Below, piece by piece: positions 1 to 9,710 of a DNA stretch of 64,000 nt. The stretch comes from Marinomonas sp. TW1 (lineage in GTDB: Bacteria > Pseudomonadota > Gammaproteobacteria > Pseudomonadales > Marinomonadaceae), in assembly GCF_001625355.1 (NCBI RefSeq), contig NZ_JSEE01000014.1:1-64000 (forward strand), in the 5' to 3' direction. Positions within the stretch are counted from its first letter, which is position 1, and each line of letters begins with the position of its first letter. The position numbers and the translations under genes are program-made. The notes below the pieces were generated by a model. It ran no database searches. It saw only the letters and a list, made by a program, of their open reading frames with translations, and had not been told where the DNA came from.

Positions 1-3000
1 GAGTTGGTGAGGTTCTGACTTTTGATGTCAACCTGATTTAAAGCTTCAATCGTGGAATCTGTGTTTGTCAATTTACCCGAGGAGGTATCATCACCTGAAT
101 CCATTGTTAACTCTGTGTTCGCGTGCAGTAACGCACCGTCTTTATTCGTGACATCGCCAGTAATGTTGAGATCGAGTTTGTCTGTTGAGTAGACTTTACC
201 GTTAACCGTACTGTTGCTCAGTTCGGTGGCATTGATAATAATCCCTTTACCTGCCAAAGCACCTTGGTTGGTAACTTGGTTGGTGTCTATTGTTAAACTT
301 CCATCTTGTGCCAGAATCATCCCTGAGTTGGTGAGGTTCTGACTTTTGATGTCAACCTGATTTAAAGCTTCAATCGTGGAATCTGTGTTTGTCAATTTAC
401 CCGAGGAGGTATCATCACCTGAATCCATTGTTAACTCTGTGTTCGCGTGCAGTAACGCACCGTCTTTATTCAAGACATCGCCAGTGATGTTGAGATCGAG
501 TTTATCTGTTGAGTAGACTTTACCGTTAACCGTACTGTTGTTTAGTTCGGTGGCATTAATCGTGATGCCTTTACCTGCCAAGGAACCTTGGTTATCCACC
601 TTGTTGGTTTGAATGGTTAAGGTGCCGTCTTGGGCCAATACCGTACCGGAACTCGCGACATTCTCAGCACTGATTTCGATGCTATTAACGGCTTCTATGG
701 TGGCGTCAGTATTGGCGAGATTGCCCTCGGCATCCAAGGTCAGATCAGTGTCCGCATGTACCAAAGCGCCATCTTCATTTGTGATGTTGCCTTGTACATT
801 CAACGCGATTGCATCCGTTGAATACATCTTGGCATTTGCTGACTTGTTGTTTAGTTCTGTGGCATCAATCGTGATGCCTTTACCTGCCAAGGAACCTTGG
901 TTATCCACCTTGTTGGTTTGAATGGTTAAGGTGCCGTCTTGTGCAAAGACGGTGCCTGAACTCGCGACATTATCTGTATTGATGTTGATGGTATTTAAAG
1001 CTTCAATCGTGGAGTCTGTGTTGGTGAGGTTACCCTCAGCATCTAAAGTCAGATCGGAATCCGCATGCACTAGAGCACCATCTTCATTAGTGATGTTGCC
1101 TTGTACATTCAACGCGATTGCATCGGTGGAATAGATCTTGGCTTTCGCTGAACTGTTGCTCAGTTCGGTGGCATTAATCGTGATGCCTTTACCCGCCAAA
1201 GCACCTTGGTTATCAAGTTGGTTCGTTTGAATGGTTAAGGTACCATCTTGGGCCAATATCGTACCGGAGCTCGTGACATTCGCTGTATTAATGTCGATAG
1301 TATTCAAGGCTTCGATGGTACTGCTTGTATTAGTTAAATTACCATCAGCATCCAAGGTCAAGTCTGAATCCGCATGAACCAAAGCGCCATCTTCATTGGT
1401 CACATCACCTGTGATATTGAGATCGAGTTTGTCTGTTGAGTAGACTTTACCATTAACCGTACTGTTGTTTAGTTTGTTGGCATTAATCGTGATGCCTTTA
1501 CCCGCCAAAGTACCTTGGTTATCCACCTTGTTGGTTTGAATGGTTAACGTGCCGTCTTGTGCCAGAATCGTCCCAGAGCTGGTGAGGTTCTGACTTTTGA
1601 GGTCGACCTGATTTAAAGCTTCAACCGTAGAATTTGTGTTAGTAAGATTGCCTTCAGCATCCAAGGTCAGATCTGAATCCGCATGCACCAGAGCGCCATC
1701 TTCATTAGTGATGTTGCCTTGTACATTCAATGCGATTGCATCGATAGAATAGATCTTGCCGTTTGCTGTACTGTTGTTCAGTTCGGTGGCATCAATCGTA
1801 ATGCCTTTACCCGCCAAGGTTCCTTGGTTATCCATCTTGTTGGTTTGAATGGTTAAGGCACCGTCTTGTGCTAAGACGGTTCCTGAACTCGCGACATTCT
1901 CTGCATTGATGTCGATAGTATTTAAAGCTTCAATCGCGGCATTTGTATTGGTCAATTTACCCGAGGAGGTATCATCACCTGAATCCACAGTTAAAGCTGT
2001 GCTCGCGTGCAGTAATGCGCCGTCTTTATTCGTGATATCGCCAGTGATATTGAGATCGAGTTTGTCTGTTGAGTAGACTTTACCGTTAACCGAACTGTTG
2101 TTTAGTTCGGTGGCATTAATCTTGATGCCTTTACCCGCCAAAGCACCTTGGTTGGTAACTTGGTTGGTGTCTATTGTTAAACTTCCATCTTGTGCCAGAA
2201 TCGCCCCTGAGCTGGTGAGACTCTGACTCTTAATGTCGACCTGATTTAAAGCTTCAATAGTAGCATCTGTGTTAGTGAGATTACCCTCAGCATCTAAAGT
2301 CAGATCGGAATCCGTATGAACTAAAGCGCTATCTGTATTTGTGACGTTTCCAGCGATGTTTAAATCAAGCTTATCTGTTGAATAGACTTTACCGTTAACC
2401 GTACTGTTGTTCAGTCCGGTGGCATTAATCGTGATGCCTTTACCTGCCAAGGAACCCTGGTTATCCAGTTGGTTCGTTTGAATGGTTAAAGCACCGTCTT
2501 GTGCTAAGACGGTGCCTGAACTCGTGACATTCTCTGCATTGATGTCGATAGCATTCAAAGCTTCAATCGTGGAATTTGTATTGGTGAGATTGCCCTCAGC
2601 ATCTAAGGCCAGATCAGAATCCGCATGTATCAGAGCGCCATCGTCATTAGTGATGTTGCCTTGTACATTCAACGCGATTGCATCCTTTGAATAGATTTTC
2701 CCACTTGTTGTGCTGTTGTTCAGTTCTGTGGAATTAATCGTGATGCCTTTACCTGACAAGGAACCTTGGTTATCCACCTTGTTAGCTTGAATGATTAAAG
2801 CACCGTCTTGGGCTAAGACGGTGCCTGAACTCGTGACATTCTCTGCATTGATGTCGATAGTATTTAAAGCTTCAATCGTGGAATCTGTGTTCGTGAGATT
2901 GCCCTCAGCATCCAAGGTAAAATCTGAATCCGCATGCACCAGAGCGCCATCGTCATTAGTGATGTTGCCTTGTACATTCAGTGCTATCGCATCCGTTGAA

Positions 3001-5530
3001 TAAATTTTCCCGCTTGTTGTACTGTTGCTCAGTTCGGTGGCATCAATCGTAATGCCTTTACCCGCCAAAACTCCTTGGTTATCCAGTTGGTTCGTTTGAA
3101 TGGTTAAAGCACCGTTTTCTGCTAAGACGGTGCCTGAATTCGTGATATTATCTGCATTGATGTCGATAGTTTTCAAAGCTTCAATCTTGGAATCTGTGTT
3201 GGTGAGGTTACCCTCAGCATCTAAAGTCAGATCGGAATCCGCATGTACTAGAGCACCGTCTTTATTCGAGACATCGCCAGTAATGTTGAGATCGAGTTTG
3301 TCTGTTGAGTAGACTTTACCGTTAACCGAACTGTTGTTTAGTTCGGTGGCATTAATCGTGATGCCTTTACCCGCCAAAGCACCTTGGTTGGTAACTTGGT
3401 TGGTGTCTATTGTTAAACTTCCATCTTGTGCCAGAATCGTCCCTGAGCTGGTGAGGTTCTGACTCTTAATGTCGACCTGATTTAAAGCTTCAATCGTGGA
3501 ATTTGTGTTGGTGAGGTTGCCCTCAGCATCCAAGGTAAGATCAGTATCCGCATGTACCAGAGCGCCATATTCATTGATGATGTTACCTTGCACATTCAAT
3601 ACTATCGCATCGGTGGAATAAATCTTGGCGTTTGCTGTACTGTTGTTCAGTTCGGTGGCATCAATCGTAATGCCTTTACCTGCCAAGGAACCTTGGTTAT
3701 CCACCTTGTTGGTTTGAATGGTTAAGGTACCATCTTGGGCTAAGACGGTGCCTGAACTCGCGACATTCTCTGCACTAATTTCGATGCTGTTAACGGCTTC
3801 TATGGTGGCGTCAGTATTGGCGAGATTGCCCTCAGCATCCAAGGTAAGATCTGAATCCGCATGCACCAGAGCGCCATCCTCATTAGTGATATTGCCTTGT
3901 ACATTCAGGGCGATTGCATCCGTTGAATAAATTTTAGCGTTAGCTGAACTGTTGTTCAGTTCGGTGGCATCAATCGTAATGCCTTTACCAGCCAAGGTTC
4001 CTTGGTTATCGACCTTGTTAGCTTGAATGGTTAAAGCACCGTCTTGTGCTAAGACGGTGCCTGAACTCGTGACATTCTCTGCATTGATGTCGATAGTATT
4101 CAAAGCTTCAATCGTGGAGTCTGTGTTGGTGAGGTTACCCTCAGCATCTAAAGTCAGATCGGAATCCGCATGTACCAGAGCGCCATCTTCATTAGTGATG
4201 TTGCCTTGTACATTCAACGTGATTGCATCCGTTGAATAAATCTTGGCGTTAGCTGAGTTATTATTCAGTTCAGTCGCATTGATTGTAATGCCGTTCGCTG
4301 CCAAAGCACCTTGGTTATCCACTTGGTTGGTGTCTATTGTTAAGCTTCCATCTTGCGCCAAAATCGTCCCGGAGGTGGTCAGGGTCTGACTCTTAATGTT
4401 GACCTGGCTCAAAGCTTCAATCGTGGAGTCTGTGTTGGTGAGGTTACCCTCAGCATCTAAAGTCAGATCGGAATCCGCATGTACCAGAGCGCCATCTTCA
4501 TTAGTGATGTTGCCTTGTACATTCAACGTGATTGCATCCGTTGAATAAATCTTGGCGTTAGCTGAGTTATTATTCAGTTCAGTCGCATTGATTGTAATGC
4601 CGTTCGCTGCCAAAGCACCTTGGTTATCCACTTGGTTGGTGTCTATTGTTAAGCTTCCATCTTGCGCCAAAATCGTCCCGGAGGTGGTCAGGGTCTGACT
4701 CTTAATGTTGACCTGGCTCAAAGCTTCAATCGTGGAGTCTGTGTTGGTGAGGTTACCCTCAGCATCTAAAGTCAGATCGGAATCCGCATGTACCAGAGCG
4801 CCATCTTCATTAGTGATGTTGCCTTGTACATTCAACGTGATTGCATCCGTTGAATAAATCTTGGCGTTAGCTGAGTTATTATTCAGTTCTGTAGCATTGA
4901 TAGTAATGCCTTGACCAGACAAGGAACCTTGGTTATCCACCTTGCTGGTTTGAATGGTTAACGTGCCGTCTTGCGCCAGAATCGTCCCAGAGCTGGTGAG
5001 GTTCTGACTTTTGATGTCGACCTGATTTAAAGCTTCAATCGTAGAATTTTTGTTAGTGAGATTGCCTTCAGCATCAAAGGTCAGATCTGAATCCGCATGC
5101 ACTAGAGCACCATCTTCATTAGTGATGTTACCTTGTACATTCAACGCGATTGCATCAGTGGAATAAATCTTGGCGTTAGCTGAGTTATTGTTTAGTTCTG
5201 TAGCCTTGATACTGATGCCGTTAGCCGACAAAGCACCTTGGTTATCCACCTTGTTGGTTTGAATGGTTAAAGTGCCGTCTTGCGCCAATACAGTACCGGA
5301 GTTCGTGACATTCTCAGCACTGATTTCGATGCTGTTGACGGCTTCTATGGTGGCATCGGTATTGGCGAGGTTGCCCTCGGCATCTAAGATAAGATCAGTA
5401 TCTGCATGTACCAAAGCACCATCTTCATTGGTCACATCACCTGTGATATTGAGATCCAGTTTATCTGTTGAATAGATTTTGCCGTTTGTTGTGCTGTTGT
5501 TCAATTCCTTAGCATTGATGGTGATACCTT
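1..5530 (-). repeat. Tandem 309-bp (103-residue) repeats inside tpsA, with 324-bp variants
   Basis: About 17 to 18 direct units spaced exactly 309 bp apart fill this stretch. Equivalent points fall at 613, 922, 1849, 2482, 2791, 3100, 3718, 4027 and 5263, with distances that are multiples of 309 plus one extra 15 bp. Some units carry a 15-bp insert (near 74-113, 398-437 and 1959-1989), giving 324-bp units that encode DSGDDTSSGKLTN in place of DAEGNLTN. Both lengths are multiples of three, so the frame is kept. Units are mosaics of at least two versions of each segment, for example DIKSQNLTNSG versus DINAENVTSSG, which suggests recombination between repeats. Family knowledge: such repeats form the beta-helical rod of FHA-like proteins. 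Confidence 0.95.
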
Positions 5531-7103
5531 TACCAATCAATGTCCCTTGGTTTTCTAAATAATTGGTTGTAGTCACTCTTAACACATCATTTTGTATTTC
5601 CACATCACCCGTATTACGAAAACGATCTGCGGTTACAGAGAGTGATTTCAGTGACTCTATATTCCCACCTAGATTAAAGAATTGACCTTGGGAATTAATC
5701 GCTAAAGCATTATCTGAAGTTAAAACAGCATCGTCCTGATTGTATATGTCACCTGAGGTTGACAGTATCAATTGATCCGCTGCAAAAATCTGACTATTTT
5801 CCCCTGTGTTGTTAAGAGTATCGGTATTGACGGTGAGCGTATGACTGGCGATGGTGCCTTGGTTAATCAAGCTATCTGCAATTAAATGAATATCGCCGTT
5901 TTGACTCAGCAACTTGGCACCATCTTGATTATTTAAGACCTGTGCCTCTAGAAGAATGGAATCACTGGCTTGAATGGACGCGTCTTCACCTGTAGAAGAA
6001 AGGTTTTGCGTTGTCTTGATGTTAATGTGATTGGCCAGTATGTCTCCGCTGTTCTCCAACTCATTAGCTTGAATTTGAATATCATCAGCACTGAGGGTGG
6101 CACGGTGAACCAGGTTACCTTGGGTGTCCAAGATCATATCTTCAACGGCTTTGACTTCTCCGTCGAGGTTGACCCCCAAACCTTGTTCGGTACCGATCAA
6201 ACGAATGCGGTTAGCATACATACCACCAATGGCGGCCACATCCAGAGCAAATTCCTCGCGCTCTCCATTAGAGCGCGCGGTGACGGACTTGTCTTGGTAG
6301 TTGATGCGGTTATCGCCCGTGATGATGGTCGCCTGATCAGCCCAAATTTTAGCGTTGAGCTGGACACTGCGCGCTAGGATGTCCAATTCAGGGGTTTGTG
6401 AATCATTCAGACCCTGGCCGGTAATGGCAATGTCCCCCTGTGACACATCAAACCCAGACAAACCGCCATCGCCATCAAACAAAGCTTGGCCTGTGGTCAA
6501 GGTGGCGCGGGTGGTGTTAATAAAGCCACAACCATTACAGGTAATGCCATTTTGGTTGGCGATGATCATCTCAGCGGATTGCCCCGCGATTTCCATATAG
6601 CCGTTTAACGCACTGCGGCTGTTGCCTGTGACTTCATTGAGAATAATGCTGGCGCTCTTGCCGCCCAAACGAGCATTTCCATCGATGTAACCGGCCAATT
6701 GAGTATTGATAATGTCTGTGGCGTTGTTAAAAATAAGGCCTTTGTTGTCTACATTCAACGTGTTGTATTCATTACGAGACACCCCTTTCGCCGAAGGGGC
6801 ATTAATATTAACAATCGGGATGCCACTGGCTGAGGTATCAAAAGCGGGAGAATGGGCACTGTTTAATGCCGCTGTCGCGCCCTGTGCCAACAACACACCG
6901 GGGGCCGATAAATAGGCCGACAGCATGATCTGCGCGATGGATTTTTGATGTCGTCGACACGAGGCTAACAAGGAGAATTGAGCAGTAGGGTGTGCGCGCT
7001 TTATGAGCCTTACCTTCAAAGGTGAGGTCTGATTCGTAGGTTCTTTATGCCATGTCACCATAACAGAAACATAACACCTGATGACTCGTAATAAGGTCAA
7101 CAT
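1..7103 (-). CDS. Two-partner secretion exoprotein, TpsA/CdiA/filamentous haemagglutinin-like, C-terminus off the left edge
   Basis: Secreted giant surface protein exported by the TpsB encoded just upstream. The minus-strand frame starts at ATG 7103 behind an AGGGAAG ribosome site. I found no stop in the lines I read codon by codon (most of 1-2460 and 5220-7103), and the frame is the same at both ends, giving at least 2367 codons. A long basic N-terminal extension precedes a hydrophobic signal segment around residues 55-80. A haemagglutination-activity (TPS) domain follows, with NQNGI, then a C-N-G-C pair followed by GFINT near residues 183-195, the form usual in CdiA-type proteins. From about residue 525 onward it is a run of 103/108-residue beta-helix repeats. 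The stop, any toxin domain and any immunity gene lie outside the window. It could be a CDI toxin carrier or a plain adhesin. Confidence 0.9.
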   Translation of the reverse strand, partial: MLTLLRVIRCYVSVMVTWHKEPTNQTSPLKVRLIKRAHPTAQFSLLASCRRHQKSIAQIMLSAYLSAPGVLLAQGATAALNSAHSPAFDTSASGIPIVNINAPSAKGVSRNEYNTLNVDNKGLIFNNATDIINTQLAGYIDGNARLGGKSASIILNEVTGNSRSALNGYMEIAGQSAEMIIANQNGITCNGCGFINTTRATLTTGQALFDGDGGLSGFDVSQGDIAITGQGLNDSQTPELDILARSVQLNAKIWADQATIITGDNRINYQDKSVTARSNGEREEFALDVAAIGGMYANRIRLIGTEQGLGVNLDGEVKAVEDMILDTQGNLVHRATLSADDIQIQANELENSGDILANHINIKTTQNLSSTGEDASIQASDSILLEAQVLNNQDGAKLLSQNGDIHLIADSLINQGTIASHTLTVNTDTLNNTGENSQIFAADQLILSTSGDIYNQDDAVLTSDNALAINSQGQFFNLGGNIESLKSLSVTADRFRNTGDVEIQNDVLRVTTTNYLENQGTLIGKGITINAKELNNSTTNGKIYSTDKLDLNITGDVTNEDGALVHADTDLILDAEGNLANTDATIEAVNSIEISAENVTNSGTVLAQDGTLTIQTNKVDNQGALSANGISIKATELNNNSANAKIYSTDAIALNVQGNITNEDGALVHADSDLTFDAEGNLTNKNSTIEALNQVDIKSQNLTSSGTILAQDGTLTIQTSKVDNQGSLSGQGITINATELNNNSANAKIYSTDAITLNVQGNITNEDGALVHADSDLTLDAEGNLTNTDSTIEALSQVNIKSQTLTTSGTILAQDGSLTIDTNQVDNQGALAANGITINATELNNNSANAKIYSTDAITLNVQGNITNEDGALVHADSDLTLDAEGNLTNTDSTIEALSQVNIKSQTLTTSGTILAQDGSLTIDTNQVDNQGALAANGITINATELNNNSANAKIYSTDAITLNVQGNITNEDGALVHADSDLTLDAEGNLTNTDSTIEALNTIDINAENVTSSGTVLAQDGALTIQANKVDNQGTLAGKGITIDATELNNSSANAKIYSTDAIALNVQGNITNEDGALVHADSDLTLDAEGNLANTDATIEAVNSIEISAENVASSGTVLAQDGTLTIQTNKVDNQGSLAGKGITIDATELNNSTANAKIYSTDAIVLNVQGNIINEYGALVHADTDLTLDAEGNLTNTNSTIEALNQVDIKSQNLTSSGTILAQDGSLTIDTNQVTNQGALAGKGITINATELNNSSVNGKVYSTDKLDLNITGDVSNKDGALVHADSDLTLDAEGNLTNTDSKIEALKTIDINADNITNSGTVLAENGALTIQTNQLDNQGVLAGKGITIDATELSNSTTSGKIYSTDAIALNVQGNITNDDGALVHADSDFTLDAEGNLTNTDSTIEALNTIDINAENVTSSGTVLAQDGALIIQANKVDNQGSLSGKGITINSTELNNSTTSGKIYSKDAIALNVQGNITNDDGALIHADSDLALDAEGNLTNTNSTIEALNAIDINAENVTSSGTVLAQDGALTIQTNQLDNQGSLAGKGITINATGLNNSTVNGKVYSTDKLDLNIAGNVTNTDSALVHTDSDLTLDAEGNLTNTDATIEALNQVDIKSQSLTSSGAILAQDGSLTIDTNQVTNQGALAGKGIKINATELNNSSVNGKVYSTDKLDLNITGDITNKDGALLHASTALTVDSGDDTSSGKLTNTNAAIEALNTIDINAENVASSGTVLAQDGALTIQTNKMDNQGTLAGKGITIDATELNNSTANGKIYSIDAIALNVQGNITNEDGALVHADSDLTLDAEGNLTNTNSTVEALNQVDLKSQNLTSSGTILAQDGTLTIQTNKVDNQGTLAGKGITINANKLNNSTVNGKVYSTDKLDLNITGDVTNEDGALVHADSDLTLDADGNLTNTSSTIEALNTIDINTANVTSSGTILAQDGTLTIQTNQLDNQGALAGKGITINATELSNSSAKAKIYSTDAIALNVQGNITNEDGALVHADSDLTLDAEGNLTNTDSTIEALNTININTDNVASSGTVFAQDGTLTIQTNKVDNQGSLAGKGITIDATELNNKSANAKMYSTDAIALNVQGNITNEDGALVHADTDLTLDAEGNLANTDATIEAVNSIEISAENVASSGTVLAQDGTLTIQTNKVDNQGSLAGKGITINATELNNSTVNGKVYSTDKLDLNITGDVLNKDGALLHANTELTMDSGDDTSSGKLTNTDSTIEALNQVDIKSQNLTNSGMILAQDGSLTIDTNQVTNQGALAGKGIIINATELSNSTVNGKVYSTDKLDLNITGDVTNKDGALLHANTELTMDSGDDTSSGKLTNTDSTIEALNQVDIKSQNLTN
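4101..4889 (-). repeat. Two identical 309-bp units plus a further identical partial copy
   Basis: The blocks 4101-4409 and 4410-4718 are identical base for base by eye. A third copy matches from 4719 to 4889 and then diverges. Other units in the array differ from each other at many positions, so this is the youngest duplication in the array. Confidence 0.9.
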
Positions 7104-7182
7104 ATCACTCTTCCCTAAGCTTTAATGTTTTTTCGTTTTACTACCATTATTAACTGAGCAATATTCACTCCGTCTGCCCAAT

Positions 7183-8862
7183 TCAAAATTCAGCAGATAA
7201 CATTGCACTGACTTTATAATCATGAGCTTTGGCATACGGTCCAAATTCGATAAAGGGCTCAGAGATCGAAAAGTCATAATTCATACCCAGTAGTTTTCCC
7301 TTCATACCAAAGGTTAATCCCATTAAGGTGCGACTGGATTCGTCTTCCGCACCGTCTCCAAAGACTTGTCCAATGTCCAAACCTAAATACGGAGAATGTG
7401 GTGAACCTAAAATTTCTAGAGGCAACGTCAAATCGTTTCTTAACCGCCAACCATGTTCGGCACTTAACGATTCATCACTATCAAAGCCTCGAACCGTGTA
7501 ACGCCCACCATTGGAAAACCAATCCAGCGAATAAATAGCTGTATCGGCATACTGAGCGAACAAACGTCCCGTGTAATTCATGGACTGATCCCCAAAACGA
7601 AACGGACGACTCAAAGAAACAGACAAAGAATAAAAACGATAATCTGGTTGTGCCATGTCATTATCCGCCTCCGGGTCCAGTCGATCAGCTCCTAACCACC
7701 CTTCAATTCCCTGATGAACCCCCAAAGAGAAATCAAAGACATTTCGACCAATAAAATGGCGGTAATTAAAACCGACACTCAGCTCAGTTAAATTACGACG
7801 TTGCGCCTCTATCTCAGCATCTTCAATATAGCTGCGTCTGTTCCTTGTTTTCAATTCACTGTTTAAGGTCAACTTCACTTTATTATTGCGCAGCGCTACA
7901 TAATCAAAAGTCAGCTTATCGTCTCGGCTGTGACCACTTAATTCAAAATTTCTCACATCACCTTCGGTGAGCTGACGGTAATCGGAACGACTGGTTGAAT
8001 ATCCCCACAGTCCGTACCCCCAAGGCAAACTCCAAGAAAATGATTCACTGTTAGATGCTCCTATTGCCTCTCCTCTTGCTGCGGATAAAGAGACATTGAA
8101 TACATCTTGAGCGCCAATGAAATTATCTATGGTGGCATTAATTGACAGTGGATATTCCCCCGTAGAAACACTGCCACTGTCATCAACCGACCCATTAACG
8201 GACCAAGGTTTTGTTTGCTGTAACTCAGCAACCAAAATGCTGGCGTTAGGGTAAGAGCCAGGCTGAATTTTAAACTCCACCTCCTGTGACTGAAGACGAC
8301 TCAGCTGCTCAACCGCTTGCTCCATGTCTCGTAAATTGAGCACCTTGCCTTCTTCTATGGGCAAAGCGTTTCGCCAAAAGAAGCGATAATTCTCTGGAAA
8401 CACAATCCGCTCGACAACACCTTCTTGAATCTTCACTCTGACTGTGTGAGAAGCAATATTCTGCTCAGGCAATACTGCTCTGGATGTGACAAAACCATCC
8501 GCTAACAACTTTTGATTAATCAGATTCACATAAGCTTGTAGTGTTTGAAAACCAATGCATTCCCCCAGATATTCCTCTCCTTGCGCCAAAGCCCAATCTG
8601 ACAACACCCCCTCAACCTCAATGTGATCAATGACAAAGCACACCTCTTCATTAATGGGTTGAGACAAGCTTTCAACTTGAGGTAATTGTATGGGTTGTTC
8701 AGCGTCTTTAAGGCTTTTATTTAAAGCTTCTTCCGTGGCTTTGTCTCTAAGGCGCCAATCAGTCTGATTACGTATGGATTCTTCTTGTGCAGAATGGGAA
8801 AAACTAGAAAGGCATGACGCATACAATGCGCATAACCAAGTAACAAAAATCCGTTTTTGCAC
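7183..8862 (-). CDS. TpsB outer-membrane transporter (two-partner secretion, POTRA plus beta-barrel)
   Basis: Outer-membrane channel of the Omp85/TpsB family that exports the TpsA protein encoded 79 bp downstream. At 559 residues it has the family's normal size. There is a signal peptide (about residues 1-25). An acidic, charged N-terminal segment precedes POTRA-like domains (about 75-215), including the stretch FVIDHIEVEGV. A C-terminal barrel follows, carrying the conserved VRGF motif (YTVRGFDSD) that plugs or gates the pore in this family. The frame opens at a GTG with only a weak GGA ahead of it, so the exact start is uncertain. The tpsB-tpsA order is the same as cdiB-cdiA in E. coli-type CDI loci, but that function is not proven here. 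Confidence 0.92.
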   Translation of the reverse strand: MQKRIFVTWLCALYASCLSSFSHSAQEESIRNQTDWRLRDKATEEALNKSLKDAEQPIQLPQVESLSQPINEEVCFVIDHIEVEGVLSDWALAQGEEYLGECIGFQTLQAYVNLINQKLLADGFVTSRAVLPEQNIASHTVRVKIQEGVVERIVFPENYRFFWRNALPIEEGKVLNLRDMEQAVEQLSRLQSQEVEFKIQPGSYPNASILVAELQQTKPWSVNGSVDDSGSVSTGEYPLSINATIDNFIGAQDVFNVSLSAARGEAIGASNSESFSWSLPWGYGLWGYSTSRSDYRQLTEGDVRNFELSGHSRDDKLTFDYVALRNNKVKLTLNSELKTRNRRSYIEDAEIEAQRRNLTELSVGFNYRHFIGRNVFDFSLGVHQGIEGWLGADRLDPEADNDMAQPDYRFYSLSVSLSRPFRFGDQSMNYTGRLFAQYADTAIYSLDWFSNGGRYTVRGFDSDESLSAEHGWRLRNDLTLPLEILGSPHSPYLGLDIGQVFGDGAEDESSRTLMGLTFGMKGKLLGMNYDFSISEPFIEFGPYAKAHDYKVSAMLSAEF

Positions 8863-8896
8863 CTAAAAATCCATATTTCTTACTTTAATTTACACT

Positions 8897-8924
8897 ATTT
8901 TACATAAAAAATTAAAGAGAACAA
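8897..8924 (-). promoter_or_regulatory. Candidate sigma-70 promoter for tpsB-tpsA
   Basis: The 92-bp gap between cbiG and tpsB is much more AT-rich than its surroundings. On the minus strand it holds TTGTTC, a 16-bp spacer and TAAAAT, ending 34 bp before the GTG start of tpsB. This is a by-eye match only. Such AT-rich gaps ahead of surface-protein genes are also typical H-NS-type silencing targets. Confidence 0.35.
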
Positions 8925-8954
8925 TTCTTATTATCAAATTAAGTCAATTTTATT

Positions 8955-9710
8955 CTATTTACTAAAACCACGCGCCAGTGCGCAAGTGGCTTTGGTATTT
9001 TTTCGCTTATTCACAACAAGCTCAGGGGAAGAGTTAGAGGCGTTTTGAGCGGCAAGCAGCGCAGCAGACTCAGCGACACCGTATACACCGACGGTGTTGA
9101 AAACGTATTCTGAACGGGTACTGAGTAAAGGCTCCACCTCGGCAAGTGCATCCGCAGAATAAGTATGGAAAGGCCACTGGTATTTTTGTGCCAAGGCGAT
9201 CAGTTGAGTTTCATCGGCTTTGATGTCTATGCTATTCAGGGAAATAATATCATGGGGTGTGAGTCCTTTTTGTTGCAAGGTTTCCAACATGATGTCTTCC
9301 AAATAAGACAAAGGGCAATTCCGTTCGCAGCCCATACCTAATGTATAAATTGGATTGAGGTACTCCTTGGCCGTGGTCATCACCAATTGGGCCTGCATCT
9401 TTTGTGCGACTTGCGCGGCCCATTCATTCGCGCCACCTTCGTGTCCCGACAACAGAGGGATCACAAATTGCCCTAATTCATCCATCACCAAAACAGGCGG
9501 ATCTTGGTATTTGTCTTGTAATACCGGCGCCAGAGTACGCATGACGATGCCAGTAGCGCAGATAAAAATCATTGGCTCTTGTGCCATGAAAGCCGCTCGA
9601 ACTTGCTCTGCAAACGGCTTGGGCTTGTAATCCAATCTGCCATCAGGGTAATGCTGTAAAACCCGTTCCGCCAATACTTTACCAGCCGATGTCAAAGCGA
9701 TGATGCGCAT
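8955..9710 (-). CDS. cbiG: Cobalamin biosynthesis protein CbiG (cobalt-precorrin-5A hydrolase)
   Basis: Opens the delta-lactone of (cobalt-)precorrin-5A, releasing the two-carbon fragment during ring contraction. The 251-residue protein starts MRIIALTSAG. It has the central CbiG signature region (ICATGIVMRTLAP, then PLLSGHEGGANEWA, about residues 50-100) and a C-terminal CbiG_C/CobE-like domain beginning near GMGCERNCP (about 125). It is the last gene of the cobalamin operon and its start touches the stop of cobI. CbiG belongs to the cobalt-early (anaerobic) branch, although mixed sets like this one occur in Pseudomonas relatives. Any fusion to CobJ/CbiH, as seen in some species, is absent. 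Confidence 0.9.
   Translation of the reverse strand: MRIIALTSAGKVLAERVLQHYPDGRLDYKPKPFAEQVRAAFMAQEPMIFICATGIVMRTLAPVLQDKYQDPPVLVMDELGQFVIPLLSGHEGGANEWAAQVAQKMQAQLVMTTAKEYLNPIYTLGMGCERNCPLSYLEDIMLETLQQKGLTPHDIISLNSIDIKADETQLIALAQKYQWPFHTYSADALAEVEPLLSTRSEYVFNTVGVYGVAESAALLAAQNASNSSPELVVNKRKNTKATCALARGFSK

Noticed and set aside
613..5475. Series of similar plus-strand frames of about 70 residues starting MVK, spaced by 309 bp
   Set aside because: They are shadows of the minus-strand tpsA repeats: same period, no ribosome sites, and the tpsA frame continues on the opposite strand.
5970..6915. Plus-strand frames of 135, 81 and 69 residues opposite the tpsA N-terminus
   Set aside because: They overlie the conserved TPS domain on the other strand, whose translation is clearly the true protein.
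8863..8954. AT-rich gap as a hidden gene or attachment site
   Set aside because: Only 92 bp, no open frame with a ribosome site and no repeats; best read as a promoter region.
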